The position numbers and the translations under genes were made by a program. This document shows, piece after piece, positions 18,752 to 28,531 of a stretch of DNA of 64,000 bases. Position 1 is the first letter of the stretch; the number at the start of each line of letters is the position of its first letter. The notes under the pieces were generated by a model. The model made no database searches. It was not told the DNA's origin and worked only from the letters and a program-made list of their open reading frames with translations. This stretch comes from UTCFX2 sp963788145 (GTDB lineage: Bacteria; Chloroflexota; Anaerolineae; Anaerolineales; UBA4823): the NCBI GenBank assembly GCA_963788145.1, contig CAWBFQ010000003.1, positions 806,001-870,000 of the forward strand, read 5' to 3'.

Positions 18752-19384
18752 ATGATGGAAAAAACGCTCAGTGGTTTCTACTATCCAAATAAAATGGGCT
18801 TGCTTTACCTGACAGCTTTAGAAGAAGTGTTAGGCCGAAATGGCATTAATGCGATACTTCACCTGGCAGACCTGGATGATTTCATCAGTAATTATCCACC
18901 CGATAATTTAAACAAAGAGTTTGATTTCGTCTACATATCTTCCTTGCACGAAGCGTTAGAGTTGATTTATGGCGCGCGCGGCGGGCGCGGCTTGGAATTG
19001 CGCGCCGGGCGCGCCCTTTTTTCGGGTGGATTACGCAACTTCGGGGCGCTCTCTGGGGCAGGCGATCTGGCATTTAAAGTACTGCCGCTCTCAACGAAAC
19101 TGAAGATTGGCGTACCCGCGATTGCCAAGGTGTTCACAACCGTCACGGATCAAATCAGCAATTCATCCGAAAAAGAGGATCATTACGTGTACACACTGGA
19201 GCGCTGCTCCATGTGTTGGAACCGCACATCAGAAAAACCGGTCTGCCATACCGCAGTTGGGATTATCCAGGAAGCATTAAAATGGTTGAGCGGTGGTCGC
19301 GAATTTAAGATCGAAATGAAATCTTGCATGGCTTGCGGAGACAAGATCGGGGAATTGAAGATTCATAAAGATCCAATGCCCTAA
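18752..19384 (+). CDS. V4R-domain (4-vinyl-reductase-like) protein
   Basis: 210 residues. The body (RAGRALFSGGLRNFG) and the C-terminal cysteine segments (C-x2-C near 153, 'KSCMACGDKIGELKI' at the end) match V4R small-molecule-binding domains. The usual last motif is G-D-x2-C-x-F-x-I; here the Cys is Gly (GDKIGELKI), so one metal or redox ligand may be missing. Probably a cytoplasmic ligand-binding or sensory protein; its ligand is unknown. Stand-alone gene with its own promoter. Confidence 0.65.
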   Translation: MMEKTLSGFYYPNKMGLLYLTALEEVLGRNGINAILHLADLDDFISNYPPDNLNKEFDFVYISSLHEALELIYGARGGRGLELRAGRALFSGGLRNFGALSGAGDLAFKVLPLSTKLKIGVPAIAKVFTTVTDQISNSSEKEDHYVYTLERCSMCWNRTSEKPVCHTAVGIIQEALKWLSGGREFKIEMKSCMACGDKIGELKIHKDPMP

Positions 19385-19544
19385 AAACCGCCCAGACCCT
19401 CTCAGCCCTCAGATAAATTCGTGAAGTATTTCACAATATAATATTACATTTGTTATCATTTCAAACTGCTCCCCTTGGGTTAGAATTACTTGTTAGAGAT
19501 TATTTTCGTTAAATACTGATTCTGGTTTAGAAGGGCAAATATAA

Positions 19545-22307
19545 ATGAGCGATAAAAGCCTCCCACTTTTTGATCCTGTACATGATATTTTATCCTATGA
19601 ACAAAATCCCCTTTCAGCAATTTTTGCGCCGAAAAACGTCGCGCTGATTGGCGCAACTGAAACAACCGATAGCGTTGGTCGAACTTTGATGTGGAATCTG
19701 ATCAGCAACCCCTTTGGCGGAGCGGTTTTCCCCATTAATCCCAAGCGCCCCAACGTGCTGGGGGTGAAAGCATATCCTAGCATCGCAGATGTTCCCGAGA
19801 AAGTGGAGCTTGCCGTGATCGTAACGCCGGCGCCAACCGTCCCTGAGTTAATTTCTCAATGTGTTGAGATGGGCGTCAAAGGGGCAATCGTGATCTCGGC
19901 AGGGTTTAAAGAAACTGGCCCCCAGGGTGTTGAGCTTGAAAGACAGATTATGCAGCACGCCCGTCGCGGCGGGATGCGCATTATCGGACCAAACTGTTTG
20001 GGTTTGATGAGCCCAATCAGCGGGCTGAATGCCACGTTCGCTGCAAACATGGCCAAACCGGGAAAAGTCGGCTTCATCAGCCAGAGCGGCGCCCTTTGCA
20101 CAGCCGTGCTGGATTGGAGCCTGACAGCAAATGTTGGTTTCAGTCACTTCGTGTCTGTTGGTTCGATGTTGGATGTCGGCTGGGGTGATCTGATCTATTA
20201 TCTAGGCGATGACCCCAACACTGAGAGCATCGTCATTTACATGGAGACGATAGGCGATGCGCGTTCTTTCCTCTCCGCGGCTCGCCAGGTGGCAAATACA
20301 AAACCGATCATCGTCATCAAGCCAGGCCGCACAGAAGGAGCAGCCAGAGCTGCCGCTTCTCACACCGGCTCGCTAACCGGCAGTGATGAAGTTTTGGAAA
20401 TAGCCTTCCGGCGAGCAGGTGTTTTGCGGGTGAACGGCATCGCCGAGTTGTTCTATATGGCAGACATTTTTTCCAAACAGCCGCGGCCAAAAGGGAACCG
20501 CCTCACCATTCTCACCAACGCTGGCGGTCCGGGTGTGCTGGCTACCGACGCATTAATCACCAATGGCGGTCAGCTCGCCCAACTCTCCGCTCAATCCATG
20601 AAGGCATTCGACGATTTGCTCCCTACCGCCTGGAGCCACAATAATCCGGTGGACATCCTGGGCGATGCCAGCCCGGAGCGTTACGCCAGGGCTTTGGAGA
20701 TCGCAGAGAAAGATGATAACAGCGACGGAATGCTTGTCATTCTTACCCCACAGGATATGACCGATCCATCCCAAACGGCGGAAGAATTGGTTAGCATTTC
20801 CAAGCAAATAAACAAACCGGTTTTTGCCAGTTGGATGGGCGGCGTCAATGTGCAAGAAGGCGAGAAAATCCTAAGTCATTCCAACATCCCTTCATTCCCA
20901 TATCCAGACACCGCCGCCCGCATGTTTGACTACTTTGCCAATTATTCGGGTATTTTAGACCGTCTATACGAAACGCCTACCCTGGCTGCCTACAGCCTCG
21001 ACCAGCCCCCCGACGCTAAACTAGCCGATACCATCATCCAGAAGGCTCGCGCCGAAGGTCGTACCATTCTCAGCGAGGCCGAGTCCAAACAATTATTGTC
21101 CGCCTACCATATCCCAACGGTCGAAACGATCATCGCCGCAACCGAAGACGCCGCCGTTCAAGCCGCAAACAGAATTGGCTACCCAGTTGTGCTGAAATTG
21201 CACTCTGAAACGATCACCCATAAGACGGATGTGGGCGGCGTCCAACTCGATTTGGAAAACGCCGAATCCGTCCGCCAGGCATTCCAATCGATAGCAAAGA
21301 GCTTGTATGAAAAAGTCGGCGAAAAAGACTCGTCCGGCAGAATTCATTTCCTGGGTGTGACTGTTCAACCGATGATCAGTTCCGAAGGTTATGAGTTAAT
21401 CATCGGCAGCAGCATCGATCCGCAATTCGGCCCGGTGATCCTGTTCGGCTTGGGCGGTCAGCTCGTCGAGGTGTTCAAAGACAGCGCCCTGGGTCTGCCG
21501 CCTCTCAACACCACCCTGGCTCGTAGAATGATGGAACGTACTCGCATCTACAAGGCTCTGCAAGGCGTGCGTGGTCGTAAGCCTATTGCCATGGAAGCTC
21601 TTGAGCAATTGGTAGTCCGCTTCGCCACTTTGATCTCCGAACAACCCTGGATTAAAGAATTGGATATCAATCCCCTGCTGGCATCCCCAGAGCGCCTGAT
21701 GGCCCTGGATGCGCGCATTGTGGTCTATGGGATTGAAGTAGAAGAAAGTAAATTGCCCAAGCTTGCAATCCGTCCTTACCCGTCTCAATATGTCTCAGCA
21801 TGGACCGCCAAAGATGGCTCCCAGATGATTATTCGACCCATCCGGGCAGAAGATGAGCCCTTAATGTTCGTTTTCCATCAGACGCTCTCAGATCGCAGCG
21901 TTTATCTGCGCTTTTTACATCCATTGCTGATCACTGACCGGGCTACCCATGATCGTCTCTCGCGCATCAGCCATGGCGACTATAACAACGAAATTTCCCT
22001 CGTTGTCGAAGATCCAAATGCAGACAAAGACGGTTTACGGATTGTGGCCGCATCCAGACTTAGCCGATTGCACGGATCGAACGCCGCTCGTCTCAGCATA
22101 TTGGTCAGCGATCTTTGTCAGGGCAAAGGGATCGGACTGGAATTGATGCGTCATTTGATCGATGTGGCTAAACAAGAAAAATATGATCGCATCGAATGTT
22201 TAATGACTTTGGATAATCAATCGATGCGTAAGCTGGTGACTGGTTTTGGTTTTGCCATATCTGAAGCCGGCGAGAATCTGATACGCGCCAATCTAAATCT
22301 GGAATAG
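19545..22307 (+). CDS. ADP-forming acyl-CoA synthetase fused to GNAT acetyltransferase
   Basis: 920 residues. CoA-binding domain (NVALIGATETTDSVG), succinyl-CoA-ligase-like domains, ATP-grasp domain (about 500-720, 'YPVVLKLHSETITHKTDVGGV') and a C-terminal GNAT domain ('VSDLCQGKGIGLELMRHLI'). The phosphorylated His is retained at His273 in AAASHTGSLTGS. Protein acetyltransferases of the Pat/PatZ type have lost it, so this one could both make acyl-CoA with ATP and acetylate targets. ADP-forming synthetases gain ATP during fermentation. Start has AAGGG nine bases upstream; 160 bases of leader without a convincing promoter. Confidence 0.9.
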   Translation: MSDKSLPLFDPVHDILSYEQNPLSAIFAPKNVALIGATETTDSVGRTLMWNLISNPFGGAVFPINPKRPNVLGVKAYPSIADVPEKVELAVIVTPAPTVPELISQCVEMGVKGAIVISAGFKETGPQGVELERQIMQHARRGGMRIIGPNCLGLMSPISGLNATFAANMAKPGKVGFISQSGALCTAVLDWSLTANVGFSHFVSVGSMLDVGWGDLIYYLGDDPNTESIVIYMETIGDARSFLSAARQVANTKPIIVIKPGRTEGAARAAASHTGSLTGSDEVLEIAFRRAGVLRVNGIAELFYMADIFSKQPRPKGNRLTILTNAGGPGVLATDALITNGGQLAQLSAQSMKAFDDLLPTAWSHNNPVDILGDASPERYARALEIAEKDDNSDGMLVILTPQDMTDPSQTAEELVSISKQINKPVFASWMGGVNVQEGEKILSHSNIPSFPYPDTAARMFDYFANYSGILDRLYETPTLAAYSLDQPPDAKLADTIIQKARAEGRTILSEAESKQLLSAYHIPTVETIIAATEDAAVQAANRIGYPVVLKLHSETITHKTDVGGVQLDLENAESVRQAFQSIAKSLYEKVGEKDSSGRIHFLGVTVQPMISSEGYELIIGSSIDPQFGPVILFGLGGQLVEVFKDSALGLPPLNTTLARRMMERTRIYKALQGVRGRKPIAMEALEQLVVRFATLISEQPWIKELDINPLLASPERLMALDARIVVYGIEVEESKLPKLAIRPYPSQYVSAWTAKDGSQMIIRPIRAEDEPLMFVFHQTLSDRSVYLRFLHPLLITDRATHDRLSRISHGDYNNEISLVVEDPNADKDGLRIVAASRLSRLHGSNAARLSILVSDLCQGKGIGLELMRHLIDVAKQEKYDRIECLMTLDNQSMRKLVTGFGFAISEAGENLIRANLNLE

Positions 22308-22326
22308 AAAACGACCGGTTTGTTTT

Positions 22327-22368
22327 AGAACAGGATGCAGCCTATGCAGCAGCGTTGCATCCTGTTCT
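22327..22368. terminator. Long hairpin after the Acs-GNAT gene
   Basis: Perfect 13-bp inverted repeat, AGAACAGGATGCA (22327-22339) and TGCATCCTGTTCT (22356-22368), with a 16-base loop. No T-run follows on the plus strand, so it may be a stability element or a weak terminator. Confidence 0.5.
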
Positions 22369-22504
22369 CATTAAGGATTGCATATCCGCACGAAACATCT
22401 TATAATCTTATCAATGGCGCTATCATCCAAACGCAATAAATTTGCCTATCTCTATAGAATTCATATGAAATGGGGTTGCTATGGGTAACCAGAAGGAAGA
22501 TTCT

Positions 22505-23836
22505 ATGGTCTCGCGTGCATCAGTTTTTACGATCTCATTGATTACATTCGTAGTCGGCTTAATCATTGGGCTGGTCGTCCTGGGTTGGTGGTTATGGCCT
22601 GTCCAATGGCATGGCGGCAGCCTGGATGTTCTCAGCATCGAAAGTCAGACAGAATACTTGCGCGCCGCGATTGACTCGTATACGCTCAATCCAGACGCTC
22701 AACTTGCCCGCTCCCGCTTTGACGCCCTTAAGGAGAATAAGAGCCGCGTACTGCAGGCAATCTATCTCAATTCGGGCAAACAATATCCACCAGAGATTGA
22801 AGCCTTTGCGGCAGCGGTAGGCGGAACTGAATTTTTGCCCGAGAACGCAGCTGCTCCAGTAGTCACACCAACAACTGCCAAACAGCCTGCTGCAGCGCCT
22901 CTCTCCAACTGGATAGCTGACCGACCGCTTTGGATGACTCTCTGCCTTTCAGGGTTGCTGGTCTTCTTGGTTGCGGTATTGATCCTTCTGATCGTCATCC
23001 GGGTTAATCGAAAGAAGAGACAAGCGCACTCCCCAAACAAATCGCCAAAAAGCACGCAGGTTGTAGAAAACTTTGAAGACGCGGCGGTTCTTACCGATAC
23101 AAACCTGCTCGATGAGCAGCCGCACCAGATTCAAGATGCAGAAATACCTGATTGGTTAAAAGCTCCCCCAGAAGAATTCTCGCCCATAACAATGGATGTG
23201 ATCGAAGAAGCCGAAGACATAGAATTGAGCGAGCAGGAAATTGATGAAATTGCCAGCAATTTTCCTTTTGGAAGCTTTCCCAGCTCGGCAGAAGCTGAGC
23301 AATCAGCGCCAGAGCCGGGGTTAGATTTTCAGACTTCCGACGACATAACCCCAAAAGACGTCGACAATGGCTCATTTCGAGATCAAGCCAACATAGGTGA
23401 AGAAACACCCGAACAGACCTTTGTGAAATTCAGCGGCGAGATCGATACGATTATCGGTATGGATCACATCAACGCAGAAAAACTTGAGAAAATCGGGATT
23501 AATGCCCCCCTGCTGCTCTTGAAGAAATGCGCCGATCCATCCGGGCGAGATGAAGTTTCTCAAATGACCGGCATCGATGCGCTCAAACTCCTGGAATGGG
23601 TAAACTTTGTCGACATTTTGCGGATAAAAAGCCTGACACTGGAAGATGCGAAAATTCTGAAAGAAGCCGGGGTGGATATGATCGTAGAGCTAGCCACCCG
23701 CAACACCCAATCTCTCCATCATAAAATTGAAACCACGGGCTCCATATATAACATATTCTATGAAGTTCCTTCAATCCAGCATGTCGAAAATTGGATCGAA
23801 CAGGCCAAGGAACTCCAAAGAATAGTCACCTACTAG
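22505..23836 (+). CDS. DUF4332-type membrane protein
   Basis: About 443 residues. Two membrane spans (near residues 5-30 and 145-170) are separated by an external region of about 110 residues. An acidic linker and a C-terminal helix-hairpin-helix region follow, with 'DHINAEKLEKIGINAPLLLL', 'MTGIDALKLLEW' and 'LTLEDAKILKEAGVDMIVEL', typical of DUF4332. ATG at 22505 is chosen for AGAAGGA seven bases upstream; 22481 is an alternative. It heads a run of plus-strand membrane and surface genes. Function unknown; the HhH fold suggests nucleic-acid or protein binding. Confidence 0.65.
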   Translation: MVSRASVFTISLITFVVGLIIGLVVLGWWLWPVQWHGGSLDVLSIESQTEYLRAAIDSYTLNPDAQLARSRFDALKENKSRVLQAIYLNSGKQYPPEIEAFAAAVGGTEFLPENAAAPVVTPTTAKQPAAAPLSNWIADRPLWMTLCLSGLLVFLVAVLILLIVIRVNRKKRQAHSPNKSPKSTQVVENFEDAAVLTDTNLLDEQPHQIQDAEIPDWLKAPPEEFSPITMDVIEEAEDIELSEQEIDEIASNFPFGSFPSSAEAEQSAPEPGLDFQTSDDITPKDVDNGSFRDQANIGEETPEQTFVKFSGEIDTIIGMDHINAEKLEKIGINAPLLLLKKCADPSGRDEVSQMTGIDALKLLEWVNFVDILRIKSLTLEDAKILKEAGVDMIVELATRNTQSLHHKIETTGSIYNIFYEVPSIQHVENWIEQAKELQRIVTY

Positions 23837-23859
23837 GTCGTTAACTCACTCGGAGGTCA

Positions 23860-24243
23860 ATGATGAATTTACGTTATATTTTGATCCGCTGGATTATTTC
23901 TGCGATTTCTATCCTTGCCACTACCTGGCTGATTCCAGGAATCCACCTGGACGGAAATGGAATTATCGTTGCCTTTGCCGTGGCTCTGATATTAGGTTTT
24001 ATGAATGCCATCCTTCGGCCCATCCTGATATTGCTATCCTGTGGCTGCATTGTGGCTACGCTGGGTCTCTTTTTGTTCATCATCAATGCCGCCACGCTGA
24101 TGATCGCCAGCCAGGTCAGCCAATGGTTTGGATTGGGTTTTTATGTCGATGGTTTCTGGCCCGCATTATTCGGCTCCATCGTGATCAGCATCATCACCTG
24201 GCTGCTCTCAATCTTCTTGATTGGGGACAGCGAAAAGAATTAA
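23860..24243 (+). CDS. Phage-holin-family IV-like small membrane protein
   Basis: 127 residues with four membrane spans and the signature 'GFMNAILRPILILLS', typical of the 4-TM 'superfamily IV' proteins widespread in bacterial chromosomes. Despite the name, a lysis role is not supported: there is no phage context. GGAGG lies directly upstream of tandem ATGs. It sits between the DUF4332 gene and a phosphodiesterase gene. Confidence 0.82.
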   Translation: MMNLRYILIRWIISAISILATTWLIPGIHLDGNGIIVAFAVALILGFMNAILRPILILLSCGCIVATLGLFLFIINAATLMIASQVSQWFGLGFYVDGFWPALFGSIVISIITWLLSIFLIGDSEKN

Positions 24244-24271
24244 GCAACCTTATTTTACGGGTATCGAGTAT

Positions 24272-26106
24272 ATGAGAACTGTCATCATCGGGCTGGATGC
24301 TTATGACCCGATCCTATTTGAAAAATTCTACGAGCAAGGCAAGCTTCCGAATTTAGGAAGTCTACTCGAAGGCAAAGGGTATTCCCAATTTCAGGTTGCG
24401 AATCCCCCTCAAAGTGAAGTCTCCTGGACCAGCATCGCCACCGGTCTGAACCCTGGCGAGCATGGTATGTTTGATTTTGTCCACCGAGACCCCGCAACCT
24501 ATAACCTTCTGGTCTCTCTGTTGCCCACCGGTCGGAATATCGGGGGGCTTCAATTTGTGCGCCCGTATAATGCCCGCACGATATTTGATGTCGCCGCCGA
24601 GCGCGGCTTTCCATCCACTTCCCTTTGGTGGCCAGCAACCTTTCCGGCCCGTCCCGAATCGCCGGTTAGGACGCTGCCCGGCTTGGGCGCCCCCGATATT
24701 CAGGGACGTTTGGGAGTAGGATCTCTCTTTTCAACCAATCAGGACCTACCAGACAAACTCGGCAAGACACCCGTTTTTCAGCTTACTAAGAATAGCAGCG
24801 GACATTATGTCGGAGAGCTGGAAGGACCGCGCATCAACTCAAAAAATGGTCCGAGCAACGCCGTTCTTCCGCTTGAATTGATTATCAAAGATGACCGGCA
24901 GGTTGAAATTCAACTGGGAAATCAGATCCATCTGCTTACGATCGGCAAATGGAGTCCCATTCTCGAGATCCGCTTCAAGGTCTCCTGGTTGGCATCCGTC
25001 TATGCCATCACCAGGATCATTGTTACCCAGATCCATCCCACCATTCAATTTTATGTGCTGCCATTACAGATCCATCCCATCCATGCCATCTGGCGATACG
25101 GGACCCCGACCTCCTTCGTGAAGGAAGCATGGCAGGCCAGCGGACCTTTTCTGACCCTGGGTTGGCCTCAAGATACCACTGCGCTGGAGGATGGCTGCAT
25201 CAGCGATGACCAATTCCTGGACCTTTGTGATTCCATTTTTGATCGCGCGCGGCTTTATTAGATTATTTGTTGGATCAATTCCATGAAGGTTTGTTAGCCT
25301 CCGTGTTTGATTCGCTTGATCGCATCCAGCATATGTTTTTACGCAGCCGCCCAGACGTGGTCGAGACCTGGTATCTGAAATACGATCGGCTGGTAGGCAA
25401 AATCCAGGACAAGATCAATGCGCAAAAGGGGCAATCAGCCCGGTTGCTGGTCATTTCCGACCACGGTTTTAACTACCTGGATCAAAAGGTTCATCTAAAC
25501 CGTTGGCTAATCGAGAACGGCTATCTTTTTACCCAACAAGGCAAAGAAGAACGGGCTTTTAAATCCATCGATTGGTCGCGCACCAGGGCGTACGCGATTG
25601 GATTAAACAGCCTCTACCTCAACCTTGCCGGTCGAGAGCGAGAAGGGATTGTCCTTCCACAGCAGCGCGATTCAATCATACAGCAAATCCAAAACGGTTT
25701 ATGCGCCTGGACCGATGCGCATCATCAACCCGTCCTCCATCAGGCTTATAGCCGCAATCAGGTCTTTCATGGCAATTTCACTGCGCTTGGCCCAGATATC
25801 CTGGTCGGGTATTCACTCGGATTTCGCGCCTCAGCAGAAACCGGGCTTGGGGCGTGGGCAGGCGATTCTCTGGAAGCCAACCACGATCATTGGGGGGCGG
25901 ACCATTGTTTTGACGCAGCCAGCGTCCCGGGGGTGATTTTTTCATCAACCGGCCTGTCAGATTTCCCCCATCCATCCTATCATGATGTCCCGGCAATTGC
26001 GATCGACGCCGCCCCAGATACGCACGGCGCTGCCCCACCCCCCATACTTGAGGCAGAAGACCAGGCAAAGGTAGAAGAACGCCTGAAAAGTTTAGGCTAT
26101 CTCTAA
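24272..26106 (+). CDS. Alkaline-phosphatase-superfamily phosphodiesterase/nucleotide pyrophosphatase (frameshifted)
   Basis: Two frames make one protein of about 611 residues. The first half starts MRTVIIGLDAYDP (metal-binding Asp) and contains 'SEVSWTSIATGLNPGEHGMFDF', the nucleophile region of type I phosphodiesterases. The second half has 'VISDHGFNYLDQKVHLNRWL' (metal-binding D-H-G) and 'ANHDHWGADHCFD'. Restoring one T in TTT at 25254-25256 gives a continuous 'ARLLLDYLLDQFHEGLL'. No signal peptide, so it is probably cytoplasmic or membrane-associated. The substrate is unknown; related genes accompany polysaccharide or glycan loci. Confidence 0.78.
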
Positions 26107-26172
26107 CCTTTTTACTGTTTGAATAAGGTATAGTCAATAAATCTTAAGACTGAATCCATTGGAGTTAACAGG

Positions 26173-26412
26173 ATGTTCAATCTCATATTTCTAATCGAAG
26201 CCCCAAAAGCAATTCTATTCGCCCCTCGTCCTTATATCGACCCAAACACGGGCGGTATGTTGTTCCAAATGCTGGCTGTGATCCTGGCGTTGTTTTCCGG
26301 CATCATCTTTTTCTTCTCCCGCCAGATTAAAATGATCTTTGCCCGTCTGCGCCGAGCCATTCGAAAAGATCCACCCGAAGACGATATCAGCCTGAACGAT
26401 TCTCAAGATTGA
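26173..26412 (+). CDS. Small YIDP-motif membrane protein
   Basis: 79 residues: one N-terminal hydrophobic stretch, the motif 'YIDPNTGGMLFQM', one strong span (LAVILALFSGIIFFF) and a basic-then-acidic tail. Small proteins with YIDPGTG-like motifs commonly sit beside alkaline-phosphatase-superfamily genes, as here. Function unknown. Confidence 0.68.
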   Translation: MFNLIFLIEAPKAILFAPRPYIDPNTGGMLFQMLAVILALFSGIIFFFSRQIKMIFARLRRAIRKDPPEDDISLNDSQD

Positions 26413-26422
26413 ATAATTTCAA

Positions 26423-26980
26423 ATGAGACGGCGCTGTGCACGCCTGCCCTCAAAAAAGCAGGCGTTCCTGGTTTTTATGGCAATCATTTTTCCAATTAAT
26501 TTCTGGTCGGTCATTTTTTTCTTTCGCGAGCTGCCATCATATATTTTGCGTCTGACAATCTGGGATATCCTGGGGGTATTTGCCTATACGCAAATTATTG
26601 CCCTGCTTGACTCACTTCTTCTGCTGATTGGTCTGATCATCCCCTCCTTGTTTTTTTCTCCGTCTGTCCGCAAAGATCACTTTGTCCCCATCGCCTCGGC
26701 GGTTGGCTATATCGCCATGATTTGGATCATTCCCTACCATTTTCTGAATGTCCTGGCTGAATGGTCTCCGCTTTTTCTGCAATCCTGGGTCGCCTGGTTA
26801 TGGGTTGGCCTCTTCATCCTGGTTTCTGGTTCTACAGTGTATCTCATTCAATCCTCTTCCAAACTAAGAAATGGCATCCTATCTTTCATCGATCGAATTA
26901 CCCCTCTCTCCTGGATCTATTTATTCTCTAACCTTGCCAGCGTGCTGATCGTCATCATCAGGAACTTAGGATTGAGATAA
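26423..26980 (+). CDS. Polytopic membrane protein of unknown function
   Basis: 185 residues with about five hydrophobic segments and a basic N-terminus. The stop is followed immediately by the GTG of the sulfatase-like gene, so the two are coupled. It has the position of a membrane partner of that enzyme. No family recognised. Confidence 0.62.
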   Translation: MRRRCARLPSKKQAFLVFMAIIFPINFWSVIFFFRELPSYILRLTIWDILGVFAYTQIIALLDSLLLLIGLIIPSLFFSPSVRKDHFVPIASAVGYIAMIWIIPYHFLNVLAEWSPLFLQSWVAWLWVGLFILVSGSTVYLIQSSSKLRNGILSFIDRITPLSWIYLFSNLASVLIVIIRNLGLR

Positions 26981-28522
26981 GTGAAATCCCAAACCAGCAT
27001 TTCGCGCCACGATTTTATCAAGCTATTTGCAGCAGCCAGCTTTTCGATGTTTGGATCGTCTTTCATTAATCAAAATAACAACCCGTCCTCTCTGAAATCT
27101 GCGCCGCCGCCCAATATTTTGATCCTGGTTTTTGACGCGCTCTCCGCATGCAATATGTCCCTCTATGGATACCCACGCAGCACAACCCCCAATTTGGATC
27201 GCTTCGCCGAAAACGCCACGGTCTATCATCGCCATTATGCCGCCGGAAATTTCACCACCCCAGGCACGGCCTCGCTCCTGACCGGAGTATCTCCCTGGAC
27301 CCATCGCGCCATCAATTTACAGGGTCAAACCAGCCAGGTCTACCAAAATATTAATCTATTCTCGCTTCTTCCCAAGGTCTACCACCGATTTGCGTATACC
27401 CATAATTCCCTGGCTTATTTATTGCTCGATGATTTCAAAGATGCCATCGATGATCTCTTAAAGATATCCGATCTTGCGATCTATTCCGATCTTTGGGTGG
27501 ACAAACTGCCTCTCAATGAATTCAATATCCCCTTTGAAGCCGAGCTGCTCTCTCTAAAAAATTTGTTCTCAACCAACAGCTCTTTGTTCTTCTCCATGGT
27601 GGACTCCTTTCAACGGAACATCAACAGCAATCGTTATTACCAGATTTATCGCGATCAATTTCCGCGCGGGCTGACAAACTGCCGCAGCGGCGACCGCACA
27701 AATTCGATCTGTTTCTCGGTTGAAATGGCAATCGACTGGATTCAAGACCAATTATTAACCCGCCCGCAACCCTTTTTGGGCTACGTCCATCTATTCCCAC
27801 CTCATGCCCCGTACAACCCAAGAAAAGAATTCATCGGCCAGTTTCCCGATCCTTTGCGCCTGCCCTTAAAACCAGAACATTTTTTTAGTGATCAGAAAGA
27901 CAAGAAATCCCTGGCTCGTTTGCGCGATCGTTACGACGAGACCATTGCCTATGTCGATTCTGAATTCGGCCGATTGATTAATTTCTTGACAACCTCTAAC
28001 ACCCTCCAAAACACCCTCCTGGTAGTGACCTCCGATCATGGGGAGCTTCTTGAGCGCGGCATCAGCGGTCATAACACACCGGTCTTGTATGAGCCATTAA
28101 TCCATATCCCCCTGCTCATATCCTATCCGCATCAAAGCGGCCGACAGGATATCCATCAGCCCACCAGCGCAATCGATGTGACCCCCACCCTGCTGCAATA
28201 TTCCGGCGCCGAGAATACCCCTTTATTGGAGGGCAGCATGCTCCCAACGAAGAACGGAGAGGGAAAAAATCTTCACCCTATCATCGCCGTGGAAGCGAAG
28301 ATGAATCCGAAAAATGGCCCTCTGAAGAAAGCCACATTCTCGTTGATCCAGGATCGTTATAAAATGATCTACTACCAGGGATATGAAAATTATGACCAGG
28401 TCTTCGAAGTTTATGATCTCGAAGATGACCCGCAAGAAACCACCAATATCTATTCCCCGAATGACAGCATCTCAAAAGACCTCGAACTCGCTTTGCGCAA
28501 TCATATCAGCGCTTACATTTGA
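26981..28522 (+). CDS. Sulfatase-superfamily enzyme lacking the formylglycine cysteine
   Basis: 513 residues. The N-terminus (SRHDFIKLFAAASFSMFG) looks like an anchor or Tat-like signal without twin Arg. Core motifs are 'NILILVFDALSACNMSLYGY', 'FTTPGTASLLTG' (nucleophile site, Thr instead of C/S-x-P-S-R) and 'VTSDHGELLERGISGHNT'. With Thr as nucleophile it fits phosphoethanolamine/phosphoglycerol-transferase-like members better than true sulfatases. GTG start directly after the preceding stop. Likely acts on a surface glycan or lipid; this is inference. Confidence 0.75.
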   Translation: MKSQTSISRHDFIKLFAAASFSMFGSSFINQNNNPSSLKSAPPPNILILVFDALSACNMSLYGYPRSTTPNLDRFAENATVYHRHYAAGNFTTPGTASLLTGVSPWTHRAINLQGQTSQVYQNINLFSLLPKVYHRFAYTHNSLAYLLLDDFKDAIDDLLKISDLAIYSDLWVDKLPLNEFNIPFEAELLSLKNLFSTNSSLFFSMVDSFQRNINSNRYYQIYRDQFPRGLTNCRSGDRTNSICFSVEMAIDWIQDQLLTRPQPFLGYVHLFPPHAPYNPRKEFIGQFPDPLRLPLKPEHFFSDQKDKKSLARLRDRYDETIAYVDSEFGRLINFLTTSNTLQNTLLVVTSDHGELLERGISGHNTPVLYEPLIHIPLLISYPHQSGRQDIHQPTSAIDVTPTLLQYSGAENTPLLEGSMLPTKNGEGKNLHPIIAVEAKMNPKNGPLKKATFSLIQDRYKMIYYQGYENYDQVFEVYDLEDDPQETTNIYSPNDSISKDLELALRNHISAYI

Positions 28523-28531
28523 TCCAAGAGA

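Noticed and set aside
23860..24243. Phage lysis holin
   Set aside because: The family name is misleading; no endolysin, phage structural or integrase gene is nearby.
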